Assembly: GCA_019722365.1 (NCBI GenBank)
Contig: JADFUC010002194.1
Coordinates: forward strand, 62,001 to 126,000
Direction of reading: 5' to 3'
Origin: Lithospermum erythrorhizon
Taxonomy: Eukaryota > Streptophyta > Magnoliopsida > Boraginales > Boraginaceae
DNA: 64,000 nt
Positions 1-11,724 of the stretch are shown piece by piece; position 1 is the first letter of the stretch, and each line of letters begins with the position of its first letter. The translations under genes and the position numbers were made by a program. The notes below the pieces were generated by a model. The model made no database searches, was not told where the DNA came from, and saw nothing but the letters and a program-made list of their open reading frames with translations.

Positions 1-247
1 TCTAAGGTTTAGAATATGTAGCTGCATTAGTCAACACAGATCTATCTACATTCTACAGTAACACCACAAGACAAAAAGGACAAAACAACATTATACTAAA
101 AAAAAGACTAATAAAAAGACAACTCAGCCATTTACAAAAACAGCAAATCCCCAACAGCTAGATCTATAAACAACCATATTTGCAAAAAAAACACATAACC
201 ACCCAAAAAAAAGAAGAAGAAAAAGTCTGTTGTGTTGGAGAAATATA

Positions 248-2880
248 ATGGAAGGTTTGAGGAAGATGGTTTTTGTGGTAGGCTGTTTTTTGATGATGTC
301 TTTCATGGTACAAGAGGCTTCAGCAGTGAGGTACATTGTTGGTTCAAAGATGGGTTGGAGTCCAACTGTTAATTACACTGTTTGGGCAAGGGACATTCCC
401 TTCTACAACGGAGATTGGCTATGTGAGTTCTTCTTTTAGATCTACTATCTCTAATATTTTCTACAAATGTTAGTCCAATTTGAATTACTAATGATCAAGA
501 ATAAACTTTAATTTATATATATCTTTGACTTCAGCCAGAGCAATGGAACTAGGGGAGACATAGCCCAGTCGCCCTCATTTATTGAAAATTATAACTCTAC
601 TATACGATTTTCTAAAATATATTAGGCTAGACTCCTAAAATTTTACAATTTTTATTATTTTAATTGTATAAAAAAATATTGGTTATGCCACTAACCAAGA
701 GCTATCAACATTAGTAGTACAATATATTTAAAATGCTGGTCACCAAATATTATACCATGTTTATACAAAATATTTAAGTTTAAAATTTAAATGTAAATAA
801 ACTATCAAAATTGAAAAGTGGAATTTTTTTTTGATGGAGTGATTATTTATTTGTGTGTGAATAGATAGATCTATTGTATTGCATTCTAGAGCTTTGGTTG
901 TTTAACTTTTCACTGGCATGTTAAACTTTTACCTCTGGTTTGGTTAAAGGGGTTGAAACTAAGGAGCTGAAAAACAGAATCTTGAATTGAGAAAAACAAC
1001 ACAAATTGATTCAGTTCTAGTGAAGTAAATTAGTCTTAAAGGAGACAATTTGGAACTTTTAGTTAAACAAGATGACTATCAAAATGGAAGTTGGAGGTGC
1101 ATGTTTAGTACTAAATATTGTATTAATAGTGAATATTTACCATGCTAATTTACCCTTTGGTTGGAGGAGAGGAAGCTACGAGCTTGAATTGGAACATATA
1201 ATAAGAGAAAGATCTAGTTTTTCTGAAAGCGAAGATTCATGGTTAGATTTCAATACGTGAATAGCTCTTATGTTATAACGGTGGAAGCATTCGCTATAAC
1301 AAACAAATAAGTAATTCTAAGACAAGGAATTATGTAAAACTACCGAAAAAATAAAGAGACATATATTTTAACGTGGTATTCTAACAAACGTATTAGGACT
1401 AATTCATCAAGAAATGCTACGTAACGCATATCACTATAACGTAAGCGAATAGACATGCATTGGAAGCTAAAACTAGTTCTGGGACAGATAGATCACTACA
1501 TCCGTAAGAATAGAATTAGTATCTACTATTCCTAGAATAGAATTACTGCATTATCACTATTCGCTAACAAACTCAGATACCAATACCTATCTCGTAACTC
1601 CGTAAGACAGTAGACAACAAACGAATACAACATAAATTTCTTACACTATTCCTAGAAGAATAGAATATGTAATAACAAGACGGTTTTTTATTCAGAACCC
1701 TAACTCTCTATTCAATAGACTATACAATCAGATTTTAGGGTTGAGACTAAAAAAACGGGGTTAGAGACTCAAAACGGGGCGAAGAGGTATTTATAAAGCT
1801 TAAAAGAACCTTAAACCGCCTGCACGCTTCACGCCGGGGACCAGTAATGTCCCTACCTCGGCTCTCCCGAACTCCAATCGACTCGAAACGTGACTGACTG
1901 GGACTTGCCTGACCGTGCATGTCCCGACCTCCCGACTTCAAAGAAAAATAGACTTGACTTTTTCAAGTCACACCCAATGCTTTAAGCTTCCTCCATTTTG
2001 GCATGCTTCTTTTGTGGATTATACATGTCCTTGAGCAACAATATCAACATTGCCCATGGAACATTCCGTCGATTACCTCCTCTCGTGGTATCCCAGACAG
2101 AACCTCAGGGGCTATCAAGCAGGACTGTTTTACAAAAAGAACATTGCCCATGGCTATGAAGAGGCTCTCGCCTAAGTGGCTCCGATAACGCAACCTTACC
2201 CCGAGCAATAATAGTTGTTTGCAAATTGATCCAAGAGTGAAGAACAAACACTACCTACTACTTCACAGTAGATAAAAAGCGTAAATTGTGTAATGAGCCA
2301 TTTTAATTCATCTCATAAAATCCAAGAGTGAGAAAATATAAAAATATTTGATCAAAAGGACGGACATGGAAACATACATGTCTTTCAACATTTTAACTGA
2401 ACTTTTTCATCTATCTTGGGATGTCAAGTTACCCTTGTTTGGTTGGATGGAAGTATGTTGGAATGGATATAAAATTCTTGATCCTAACTAATAGATTTTT
2501 TTTTTTCCTGAAATTTTCTATGCTTTTGTTGGCTATTTTTTGTGTATGATAGAAACCAGCAGAATGTACTAGAAGTGAACAAGACAAACTTTGAATTATG
2601 CAATGCTGAGCACTTTCTTCACAACTGGACCACTGGAGCAGGAAGGGATGTTGTTCCTCTCAATGTGACCAAGACATACTACTTCATTAGCGGTAAAGGA
2701 TCTTGTTACAGCGGAATGAAAGTAGCGATCCATGTTCATAATCCTCCTCCACCTCCTTCAGCCGCCCCTATGAAGAGCGCTGGTGTTCCTCACTTATTGT
2801 CTAGTTTGAAAAGCCGAATACTCATGCCATCTCTTTTTACCATTGCTGCAGTTTGGGACGCTTTCATATTCCTTTGGTAG
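248..2880 (+). CDS. Phytocyanin, lamin-like/early-nodulin-like; two exons (248-422, 2537-2880), 3' splice site defective
   Basis: Exon 1 starts at the ATG at 248 and encodes a secretion signal (residues 1-26, cleavage likely after EASA) and the start of the plastocyanin-like fold, ending GDWL. Exon 2 continues FFVYDRNQ, then the cysteine of LCNAEH, HNWTTGAGRDVVPLNVT, the second cysteine of GSCYSG, a short proline run and a hydrophobic tail (SLFTIAAVWDAFIFLW) fitting a GPI-anchor signal. Joined length is about 172 residues, normal for the family. Such proteins are extracellular, GPI-anchored and usually lack the full copper-ligand set; their role is mostly cell-wall or signalling related. The donor (GTGAGT at 423) is excellent, but no AG lies between 2495 and 2550. 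AG at 2494 or 2552 would each give a premature stop. Within the conserved core, HFLHNW and GSCYSG look substituted relative to the HPLHNW and GFCYSG I expect from memory. It may be a recently broken gene or one with a non-canonical acceptor. Family call is confident; function of this copy is uncertain. Confidence 0.82.
423..2536 (+). other. Phytocyanin intron, 2.1 kb, with a GC-richer repeat-like core
   Basis: The intron opens with GTGAGT and closes with a branch-point-like CTAAC near 2485 and a T-rich tract at 2496-2506, but no acceptor AG follows. The middle (about 1260-2340) differs in composition from its AT-rich surroundings, being GC-richer at 1740-2200, and looks like an inserted, decayed repeat that I could not assign. 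Open frames in it (for example 1747-1941 minus and 2003-2188 plus) have no recognisable protein content. Confidence 0.6.
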
Positions 2881-4420
2881 TATCTTCAAACATTCCGAGG
2901 GGTGAAATTGCGGTTGGATAAAATTATTGGAATTAATTGTGAAGCAAGCATGAATTTTGTGTAATTGTTATTTTGTCTACATTGACTCATCCTCTGATCA
3001 AATTTTAGTTGTATGTGGAAATTGATTTTGTTCCTGTCAAAGTTTCAATAACTCAAGAAAGTCATCATACTTCACAAAATTGTAGCTTGCCAGATTACGC
3101 AGATGATTATTGAGTGACTCTAATTTTCTTCAAGTATAACAATTCCACTTGAAAAGAAAAGGTAAGATATCTGTTTGTAAAATTTGTGAAAAATGTGGAT
3201 TAATCCGTAGACGGGGAGAAATTATAGTAAACGACCACATCCATCTAAAGTTGAAGTTCCATTGAAGAGAGTTTTCGTGTGGAAGACTCTCCTTAAGAAA
3301 TACGAAGTTTTGATGAGGTTGATCTTGATCACACACTCCATAATAAAACGAAATCATTTTAGATTTATAGTTAACGAGTATTGCTCAATCTCTTGTAATC
3401 TTTGATGAATTTTTTATGTAATAAAGTCACTTTATCGTTAAAGTTAAATTATAGTATTCAATGGGGACATAAATATTCATTTAATACTTGGTGTTTGATT
3501 GTTGAGTGTTAACACATATCCTAGTCTTAACGTCATACACATATATGGTTTACCTATACATAATTTGGAAGACATTTTTTCTACGCAGTAGTAATCATAA
3601 ATATAGAAAATTATAATATAATAGTGGAATCTGAGGTTACAATAGACAAATGGGTCTTCATTTTCACTACTGCATCAATCAGGGCAATTTCAGAGATATG
3701 GGGAGCCTATGCCTAAATACAAAATAAGGTACTTTTTTGAAAAGCTAAAAAAAAGGAAAATGGAGGGGGGAAATTTGACAAGGTTACGAAAGGAGCAAAT
3801 TCTGAGGGAAAAAAATTTCTACAACAACACTATGAAAAGGCTTAAACAATACAAAAACTTTTGCCTATGCCAAGCACGAAACTATCAACTTCTTTGTAAG
3901 AAAGCCACATTCTTGACCAACCTTGGTAGAATTCAGCTATGCTTTTCTTTTTCATTTCAATTTTTATTACTTTACAATAAGCTTTATTTATTTTTTAATA
4001 AAAAGACAAGTTGCACGAGCTAATTAACCGGGGCTGTCATCAATCAAATTCGTTTGAATATGATTCAATTCCAACAAGTGATGCATGAAATCACACATAG
4101 TGGATGAATGAAACCTACAAAGACAAACCTTTGAAAATTGAACCAAAGACCTCTATAATAGAAGCTTTGATCAGATACTATTAGATTATTAAACCATCGA
4201 TAATATATAAGACATTGACTAATAATTTCTTATTCAATATTTTATACATATATATTATGATGATCATGCATTAGAAATGATTTTATTCAAGAACTAGCTA
4301 ATATTATGCATTATCTTTGTAAAACTAAGGTATACCTATTACGAAGTTATTATCTTCTTTATACTATATATGAAATAATAGAGAGTTAAGACAATAAGAT
4401 AAAATATTATAAGTATAATA
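2881..4420. other. AT-rich intergenic spacer
   Basis: This is 3' flank of the phytocyanin gene followed by AT-rich spacer. The lysine-rich 104-codon frame at 3709-4023 has no recognisable domain and reads like low-complexity A-rich DNA. No RNA gene was seen. Confidence 0.6.
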
Positions 4421-4429
4421 TTGAAGAGG

Positions 4430-7050
4430 AAGTATATGAAACTCTTTTATTGATTTTGGAAGTTCTCGGTGTGTTAATAAACGGAATGGCTTTATATGGG
4501 TGAGAAAATGGCACTAGCAATACTATTCATGCATAGTATTCATGCAAATACTATTTAGTCACATGGTTAAGACTTCAACCTTGATTGATATTTCAATCAA
4601 GGGGTTATTCATTTACCCACTTTTATAACACTCTCCCTTTGAAATATCGAATATCCTTGATTATGTGGGAATACATGTTGTCTCATTAAAACTCAAGGTA
4701 AAAAACCTAGTAGGATAAAAACCCCTATAAGGAAAACAGTACAACAATATGCTCCCCCTCAATTAGACATGGGTAGTTCTTTAAAGATCTCGGCGCTTAA
4801 TTATCTCGATATTCCTCAACATGCTTCTTGAAACTAATGTAGAAACTGCATTTGTGAAGAAATGTTCTACATTATCACATGAACGAATATACTGGATATC
4901 TAACTCTTTGTTTCTTTCAAGTTCTTGAGTGAATGAAAGAAATTTGGGGGATACGCAGTTCTATCACTTTTGGATGAACCTTCCTTCATTTGAGTAACAC
5001 ATGCAGCATTGTCCTCTTACAATATTGTTGGACTCTTATCGGGTTGTTGCTTCGCTTGACTCTCGGATACTCTTCCAACTAAGCATCGATTGATGGGAGA
5101 GAGACATATGTGGATTAGTACAATTCATTATTGGCATATTCTGATTCAGCTGGTTTGGTTTTTTCGAATCTTGATCCATGTAATGGAATAGAAGTACCTA
5201 TTTTTTTTCTCGGGAGCACATACAAAAATGGAATTCGTTTCTTGTACGATACAAAATGAATTTCACCCGGATAGAATACTTTCAGATTCAAAATTTTTGG
5301 TCTGATTTTGTCTACACAATTACTTATATACTACTAATTTAGAATATAAAAAAAGATATCTCATTCAAATCAGACACATCGAGCTTTTGATATATGCTGG
5401 CCCCAAGACGGAAGATATTCTCAAAAAAGAAAGACTGTTAAGGATGGTCTGTCACTAATCTCAACCATCTACATTCTTTAATTTTTTTATGTAGGGCAAT
5501 CACTTCAGAATGATTTGAAGATGTAGCTACAAGTGTATGCTTTTAGGATCTTCAAGATATAGTAATATTTTCATATGTAAATACATATTTTGTCTGCGAC
5601 TTAGTATTATGTGGATCTGACAAATAACTTGCATTTGCATAACCAAGCAAAATCGATTTAGCACAGATAAAAACAAAATAAGATCGTATTAATGCATCAA
5701 GATACCGAAAATATATTTTATCCCTTTCCAATGTCTTGTAGACATGAACCGACCTTGCTAGTAAATTCATTACAAAAAATTATATCGTGCCTCAGACAAT
5801 TAGAAAGATACATTGCTCCAATCAGACAGGTATGGCACTTTAGAGTCAAGATTCTCTTTATTTTCTTCCTTAAGTCAGGCGGGACCTTTCAACATTAAGT
5901 GTTCTACCCATCAATGATTTATTAGATGATTTTCTTTATCCATGTTAAACCTTTTAACACTCTTCTTTATATATAATTGATTGGTGTACTGTAATACCAC
6001 TCTTAGTGTATTCAATTTGTAAAACCAAGAGATAACTTAGTTTTTTTTAGATATTTCATTTCAAATTTTCTTTAAGTAATTCATTGCTTCTTTGATTTCT
6101 TTTATTTGTTCCAATGATATTTAAAATCAACATAGACAAATAATGACATAAAACTGTATGTTGTTTTTCTTATAAAACACAAGGAAAAAATAGGATTATT
6201 CACATAATCTTTTAAGTAAATATTCACTTAACCTATTATACCACATCCGTCCGGATTGTTTCCAACCTCGCTCAATGATCTTTTGTAACTTAATTGCATA
6301 CATTTCTAGATTTTGATCTCTCGGTATCTTAAATCTTCCCGTATTTCATATATTTCAAGATTAACCTATCCATATAAGTATAAAAAAGAACAAATATCCG
6401 TAAGATTTATATCAAGATTATTAGATAACGATAAACTAATTAAATAACGAAAAAGTAACGGTATCCATAACAGAGAAGTATGTTACCATAATCAATTCGG
6501 TCTTTGAGAAAACATTTGTAACAAAGATGAGCCTCTATCTTACAATCTTCTTTTTTCTCATTTCGCTTTCATAAAAATCCACTTATACCAATAGTTTCAT
6601 ACTGGGCGGCAACTACAATAGGCCCAAATACTTTCTCGATGAGATTTCAACTCAAGATCTATCGTATCTTTCCATTTGGCCAATCAAGTCTACTTTGACA
6701 TTCAACCACGTATCCGGGTTCGTGGATCATCATTTTCATTCATAATTTCATATTCAATTGGAGAATATAATATTTCATCAATATCTCAATTCTCCGGTTA
6801 AAAGGATTTTTCCGCATGAACAAAATTGATAGAAATCTCTAAATCATTCTTATTTTCATTATCATTTTCAATGATCTCTAATTTCATAATCTTGTAGCTT
6901 CTTCAAGAGCACATTTTTCTATCACAGGATTATCTTTTATCATTTAGTGTCTTCTCATGATCACTTTCATTCATATCTATTTTCTCTCTACGCTTTTCTT
7001 TTTCGGAGATTTTTATCTTTGGAATCACATGACTAAAATTTGCTGATTTT
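4430..7050 (-). mobile_element. Decayed Ty1/copia retrotransposon, minus strand (3' LTR edge plus pol remnants)
   Basis: Read on the minus strand, a purine tract (AAAGGGAGAG) is followed at 4630 by TGTTATAAAAG, the usual polypurine tract plus LTR start of a copia element, so the 3' LTR lies below 4630. Above it, 4790-5060 translates with breaks to the last part of copia RNase H (EDNAACVTQMKEG, then HSL and KETKS). At 5552-5770 there is the RNase H piece GYANASYLSDPH. About 5800-6800 resembles the reverse transcriptase and linker in antisense but carries many stops. No intact frame exceeds about 70 codons, so the element is dead. A 5' LTR was not found; the upper limit is approximate. Confidence 0.72.
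5552..5770 (-). pseudogene. Copia RNase H fragment
   Basis: The 72-codon minus-strand frame contains LGYANASYLSDPHNTKSQ followed by KYVFTYEN. This matches the start of copia RNase H, whose usual form is GYADAGYLSDPH then SQTGYVF. The first catalytic Asp is replaced by Asn here (YAN for YAD). It sits upstream, in minus-strand sense, of the RNase H tail at 4790-5060, as expected for one broken polyprotein. Residues before the match are noise from another frame. Confidence 0.75.
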
Positions 7051-7452
7051 TTTGGATTAAAATAACAAACAAGTCTAGTTATAGATCATGTGAGCAAACA
7101 CAAAAGTAGAGATCCAAGTGCCTGAGTTACAAGTCATGCATTTGTGACATTTGTCCGATTTTCCATTTCCAATGGCAAAGAGAAAATCTAACCCCACGGA
7201 GTGAAAAGGATAAAAGAATTCAATGGCATTTTTTTGTCAAGCTGAATAATGCTACCACGGCGATTTAGAATCTCAAAGTAATGGGTCATATAGTGTACTA
7301 AGTAGATATGAATTACGACAAAATTGGAGCATAGAATCTTATGTGCCGATGAAAGTTGTGAACTATAAACAGGTCCCAGGGTAAGAGGTCGTGTTATTAA
7401 TCATATTATAAGTTATAAATTTAATGGATACGAATTTCAAAATGCTACGAGT

Positions 7453-8248
7453 TGTACAAAAATAATAAATAGAATTGATTACAAGTATACCTTTTTTTGG
7501 TCGACAACTGTGAAATTTAGCAGTTGTATTCCTAATTGCTCACAATACCCAAAAGAGAGTATCTCTAAGATTGTCCACACCGATAAATTGTCGAACCACT
7601 TCCGTATGTCTACTAGAACGATTAAAGTATAAACTAGGAATAAAAGATGGAGGTTTTTCTTCCTTGGAATTTTCGGCTATTATGGGGTGGTGGAGAGAGA
7701 GTTTTTTATTTCTTGAAAACCAAAAATATGAGCATTAGTTGTTATTGTGTTTGATCATACCACTTAAATAGGCAAAACACATGAGAGTTTTAAGGAGACA
7801 AATCCTTAACAAACTCCAACTCTCTTGCATCATCAAAACCGCCCACCACTCGGTCCTAATCGAAATGAAGTTCTGCCTTTATGGCTCGATTTTTCCGCCT
7901 CAATGTTTCCTTCAATTTACACTTTATACTCGGGAAGTTTATAATACATTTTATTAAGTAGTTCGGTTTATCATATGTGTGTGACCTCTTAGGACGAATT
8001 GACAAGAGTAATATATTAAATATTATTAACCGAATATTATATTTAATATATAGATTACGAGCGGACTCTAATAAGCCATCGTAACCCCTAATGTCAATAC
8101 GCTTATATCCTAAATACTAATTGTCTAAACAATTAATATATCGAACTTATATATATATGAATATAACTTGAATGATTAAATCGGTTGTACAATCTAAATT
8201 GTTCAACGAAAGCATTTTATGAGAGATCTACTTCTCATATTTCCAACA
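7453..8248 (-). repeat. Copia LTR, minus orientation (probable 3' LTR of copia element A)
   Basis: On the minus strand the unit starts TGTTGGAAATATGAG at 8248 and ends TTTGTACA at 7453, the TG...CA form of an LTR. The same unit recurs at 25019-25832 and, split in two, at 44035-44737 plus 51187-51311. Related units in plus orientation start at 37184 and 52822. Shared internal landmarks are a TTAATATAT block, ATTGACATTAGGGGTTACGA and AGTCCGCTCGTAATC. No 5-bp target duplication could be shown against the partner at 25832. Confidence 0.72.
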
Positions 8249-9165
8249 CTTATTTGCCCTTTGACGATGGCGATATTTGTCAACCATCTTTTCTATACTG
8301 ACTTCCAACGGTCAAGCTATGGTAAGAAGTGTGTCACCAAAACTCGTGATCCTAGCTTCTTGGTAATGGACAAAGTGTTAACGCGATATCCAACTCATAG
8401 TCACGTACCACCAAATCAAATTTCTTTAATCCTCCAAGATTACGTAAACCTACCCATTTATCCGGTTGTATTTAATCCCTATTGTACACAAGCCTACTTA
8501 TACTCTTTGTTGTATACCCGATCTCTTCATGTCAAGCATGATCCTCATTGCTACAGAGGACGTGCTTTACACGGTTAAAGCACATTTCTCCAAAGATCTA
8601 TGAAACTCTCATACTGTGCCAAGAATCGCCATTCAACATAAGCTCAGGAGATTCTTCGGGGACACGTATAATTTATCTACCTCTCACAAACGTCACACCA
8701 ATACTACGGCTTCAAATCAGGTCGTAAATTGTGAAACTCCATGCGATTTATTAGAAAGATTCATACTCCCCTTTTGATCCAATAAACTCATCAATACAAT
8801 CAAGCACATACTAGTCGTTAGGTATTTGATTCTGTTCAATGAACACCTAACTAGGACTTTGCAATCTAGTTGTTTTTCATGGCTTGTTAGAGATTTTCTT
8901 GTTTGGATCATGTATCCAAAGCATCTTTCCTTAATAACATTAGATTACAAATAAATTAACAAAAGCTTCGTTACTTATAGTAACGTTATATGTATGTATT
9001 ACATACACTCATCATTATTCATGATAATGATGTAGCGATGAATTTTTAAGCTTAAATTCAACATATTGTCATACAATGGTTATTTATGACGTTGAGACGC
9101 AATACTAGCTCCCACTAAATCTAGCACCACTGAAAGCGTTAAATGTAATAATCACATTTTCGACG
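8249..9165 (-). other. Probable 3' untranslated interior of copia element A
   Basis: Next to the LTR, minus-strand sequence reads ...CTTACCATAG...AAAGGGCAAATAAG|TGTTGG. This resembles the stretch before the plus-strand LTR at 52822 (CTTACCATAG, then CGCCCAAGGGCG), so I read it as the end of a copia interior. The 119-codon plus-strand frame at 8219-8578 has no known domain. A further purine tract (TTTAGTGGGAGC, minus strand) lies near 9112. Confidence 0.45.
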
Positions 9166-9169
9166 CCGT

Positions 9170-9629
9170 GCTATCAGGGTTGATTAGTTGGGTATCTAGG
9201 TCACTTTGTTAAATTTAATTTATGCCCAATACTTCATACTAGATTAATTTGATAAAACATAATATCGAAGTTTAATTGCTCCATCGGGATTGAAGAATCG
9301 CTGATTCGGGATCTTCCAATTCTATGTGGCTTCCTCTGTATCCTTTCAGTAATGGGTTGTAAAAGAATAGAAACCCATATGAATTGGGGACCACAACCCT
9401 AGCACATATATATAGGAAAATATAAGGTTTTTATTATTACTACTAGACCCATCATCTAATATATTCATAATCGGGTTTCTACACATATTAACTCATACTA
9501 ATTACAATACCTAATAAGCCCAATAAACTTAAATATAAATAAACTAATCACTTTATGGGCTAACTTTAAGATAGCTTTTATATTATTATTACTATAATAC
9601 ATGTTAGCCTGGCCACGATTATTCTAACA
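9170..9629 (-). repeat. Second LTR-like unit (TGTTAG type), minus orientation
   Basis: Minus-strand TGTTAGAATAATCGTGG at 9629 follows directly on the purine tract GAGTGGGAGAT. Further in there is a TATA-like CTATATATATGTG (about 9402-9415) and CTAGGGTTGTGG, the layout of an LTR promoter. The lower boundary is a guess. The sequence differs from the 7453-8248 LTR, so it may belong to the element whose pol lies at 10040-14010. Confidence 0.5.
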
Positions 9630-10039
9630 ATCTCCCACTCGGGCACATGTATTTCCTTATGAAATATGGCAAACTAGGCTCAAAAAAACTTTGCTATCAT
9701 AACTAAAGGTATCGCTTAAACAATTCGCCCATTAATTATGCCAACATAGAACCATTGAAACTTTGTCATCTTTATCGTGACTAAGTCTCACGATCACGCA
9801 TACGACATAACCAAATCAGACATAAATCAAGTATTTGATGTGTAAAGCATGGAAATTGGCATGTAACGTGATCTGATATCTATTTCCAACTAGTCCTTAC
9901 CGAATTCCGGAAGAGATCATATATAAAAATATATCGGAGTGAACCATAGACTAAAAAACTTATATTTCGCGTAAAACATAAAAATCCAAAACCAAAATTT
10001 ATGTCTTTAACAAAATGAACATTCTAACACAAACTCCCA
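9630..10039 (-). other. Stretch between two purine-tract plus TGTTAGAAT motifs
   Basis: Both ends carry the same arrangement on the minus strand: a GTGGGAG purine tract followed by TGTTAGAAT (at 10029 and at 9629). The upper tract overlaps the TAG stop of the copia polyprotein (10040-10042). The 400 bp between them have no ORF or recognised motif. Confidence 0.45.
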
Positions 10040-10600
10040 CTAAACCTGAACATCATCAAATGACATCACACCCATATGAGCAGTATGCTCATGAAAGACA
10101 TTGGGTGGTAATCCCTTAGTAAGCGGATCCGCAACCATAGAGTTTGTTCCAATATGTTCAATAGACATTTTTCCACTCTGAACCCTTTCTTTAACAACTC
10201 GAAACTTAATGTCAATGTGCTTTGACTTTGACGAACTTTTGTTGTTATTAGAATACAACACTGCAGACCTATTGTCACAAAAAATCTTTAGTGGTCTTTC
10301 AATACCATCTACTATTCGTAATCCAAAGGATCAAATTCGGCAGCCCATAAAGCATGACCGATGCCTCAAAAACATGCTATAAACTCGGCTCCATAGTAGA
10401 AGGTTATGTCTCTGCTTGGCACTCTTCCGCATATAGCTCCTCCAAAGAACCAAATAAACATATCCTCGAGGTAGACTGAACTGCCTTCGCATCCAAGATA
10501 ATCCAATCAGAGTACCCAATGCATCTCTATCATCTCGACTTTCATCTCTTATATGAAAGCATGTAATGCTTTTTTCTCTCAAGATATCAAAAGATTACTC
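10040..10600 (-). pseudogene. Copia RNase H, 3' end of pol (frameshifted)
   Basis: The minus-strand frame 10040-10261 encodes SSSKSKHIDIKF, VKERVQSGKMSIEHI and ADPLTKGLPPNVFHEH, the standard C-terminal end of copia RNase H, and closes with a TAG that overlaps a purine tract. Just upstream, 10331-10582 carries shifted remnants of the ...YVFLxGG...WRSAKQ region. At least one frameshift separates them, so the enzyme is inactive. Confidence 0.88.
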
Positions 10601-10752
10601 CTTTTGATCGCTTCCAAAGGATCCAAACCCGATCGCATAAGTATCTCCGCTAACATGCCAACAATGTACGCAATATCCTGACGCTGCATAAACTCGAAAG
10701 CATACATAAGTGCTCCCCACCGGGTCAAGCATAGCTGAACCTCCTCTTGCAT

Positions 10753-11660
10753 TTAGTTTCTTTCAAAATCATTTTTGGGACATTGATTGGAGACTAAACT
10801 TATCTCCTTTACATGGGTATTCTGCTTACAATTCAAGATGCCAAACCTTTTGAGAATTTTCTCGATATAGTTCCTTTGCGATAATCCAAGAATACCTCGA
10901 GAACGATCTCGATGTATCTCAATTCCTAATACAAAGGATGCTTCCCCAAGATCTTTCATTTCAAATTTGTTTGATAGAAAGGTCTTGGTTTCATGCAATA
11001 ATTGTATATCATTACTGGCAAGCAATATGTCATCAACATATAAAGCACCAAGAAAATATAAGCCATTCTTAATCGAACTTATGGTATATATACAATCTTC
11101 AACATTCACCTCAAAACCAAAAGAGATTATTTGGCGAAACTTGAAATACCATTGACGAGAAGCCTTGCTTGAGTCCATAGATGGATTTTAGCTCAGATAC
11201 CACTTTCTTGAATCGCCTAATACAAAGTTTTCTCTCGTCAGTACATATAAATTGTCTCATCAATGTTACCATTGAGAAACGCAGTCTTTACATCCATCTG
11301 ATGTAACTCAAGGTCAAAATGTGCCACCAAAGCCATTATTATCCTGAAAGAGTCTTTCGACGAAACCGGAGAGAAAGTCTCTTTATAATCAATGCCTTCC
11401 TTTTGAGTAAATCCTTTTGCAACAAGGCGAGCTTTATATCTCGCTATATTACCCTGTGAATCCTTTTTAGTTGTAAATATCCACTTACAACCAATAGGCT
11501 TCGTACCTTCAGGTAATACAACGAGATCCCATACACCATTGTCTTTCATGGACTTAATCTCCTCATTCATGGCATCAATCCACTTTTGAGAGTTAGGACT
11601 TTGCATGGATCGGGCAGGAAGCCGACGATCATCCGCTTGTAATTCAATAATTATCCTCAT
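10753..11660 (-). pseudogene. Copia reverse transcriptase, broken by one frameshift
   Basis: This codes for RNA-dependent DNA polymerase of a Ty1/copia element. The frame 11238-11660 holds WIDAMNEEIKSM, GCKWIF, YKARLVAKGFTQKEGIDY, ETFSPV and QMDVKTAFLNG. The frame 10753-11178 holds ASRQWYFKF, the catalytic YVDDILLASND (Y at about 11040), MKDLGEA and VLGIEIHRDRS. The break is near 11180-11238, in the stretch that should read IYGLKQ. Motif order and spacing are normal, so this was a functional RT until fairly recently compared with the 4.4-7 kb copy. Confidence 0.92.
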
Positions 11661-11724
11661 GTTCCCCGAATAAATATAATATAATCATCAGGAATCGCAT
11701 TTCTCCTTTCTCTAGTGGACCTCC

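Noticed and set aside
415..2536. hAT transposon with 8-bp target duplication forming the phytocyanin intron
   Set aside because: The segment has no terminal inverted repeats (ends GTGAGTTC and GCTTTTG), and the position coincides with the expected family intron; kept only as an alternative in the finding.
2542..2880. Separate 112-codon gene starting at 2542
   Set aside because: The start is GTG in mid-domain; the frame continues upstream as WLFF and matches the second exon of the phytocyanin begun at 248.
3709..4023. 104-codon lysine-rich protein
   Set aside because: AT-rich low-complexity composition, no signal or domain, isolated in a spacer.
8219..8578. 119-codon plus-strand frame
   Set aside because: It starts inside a copia LTR on the opposite strand and has no recognised domain.
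11191..11202. Primer-binding-site look-alike (TGGTATCTGAGC on the minus strand)
   Set aside because: It falls within the copia RT coding sequence (VSELKSIYGLKQ region), with no LTR end next to it.
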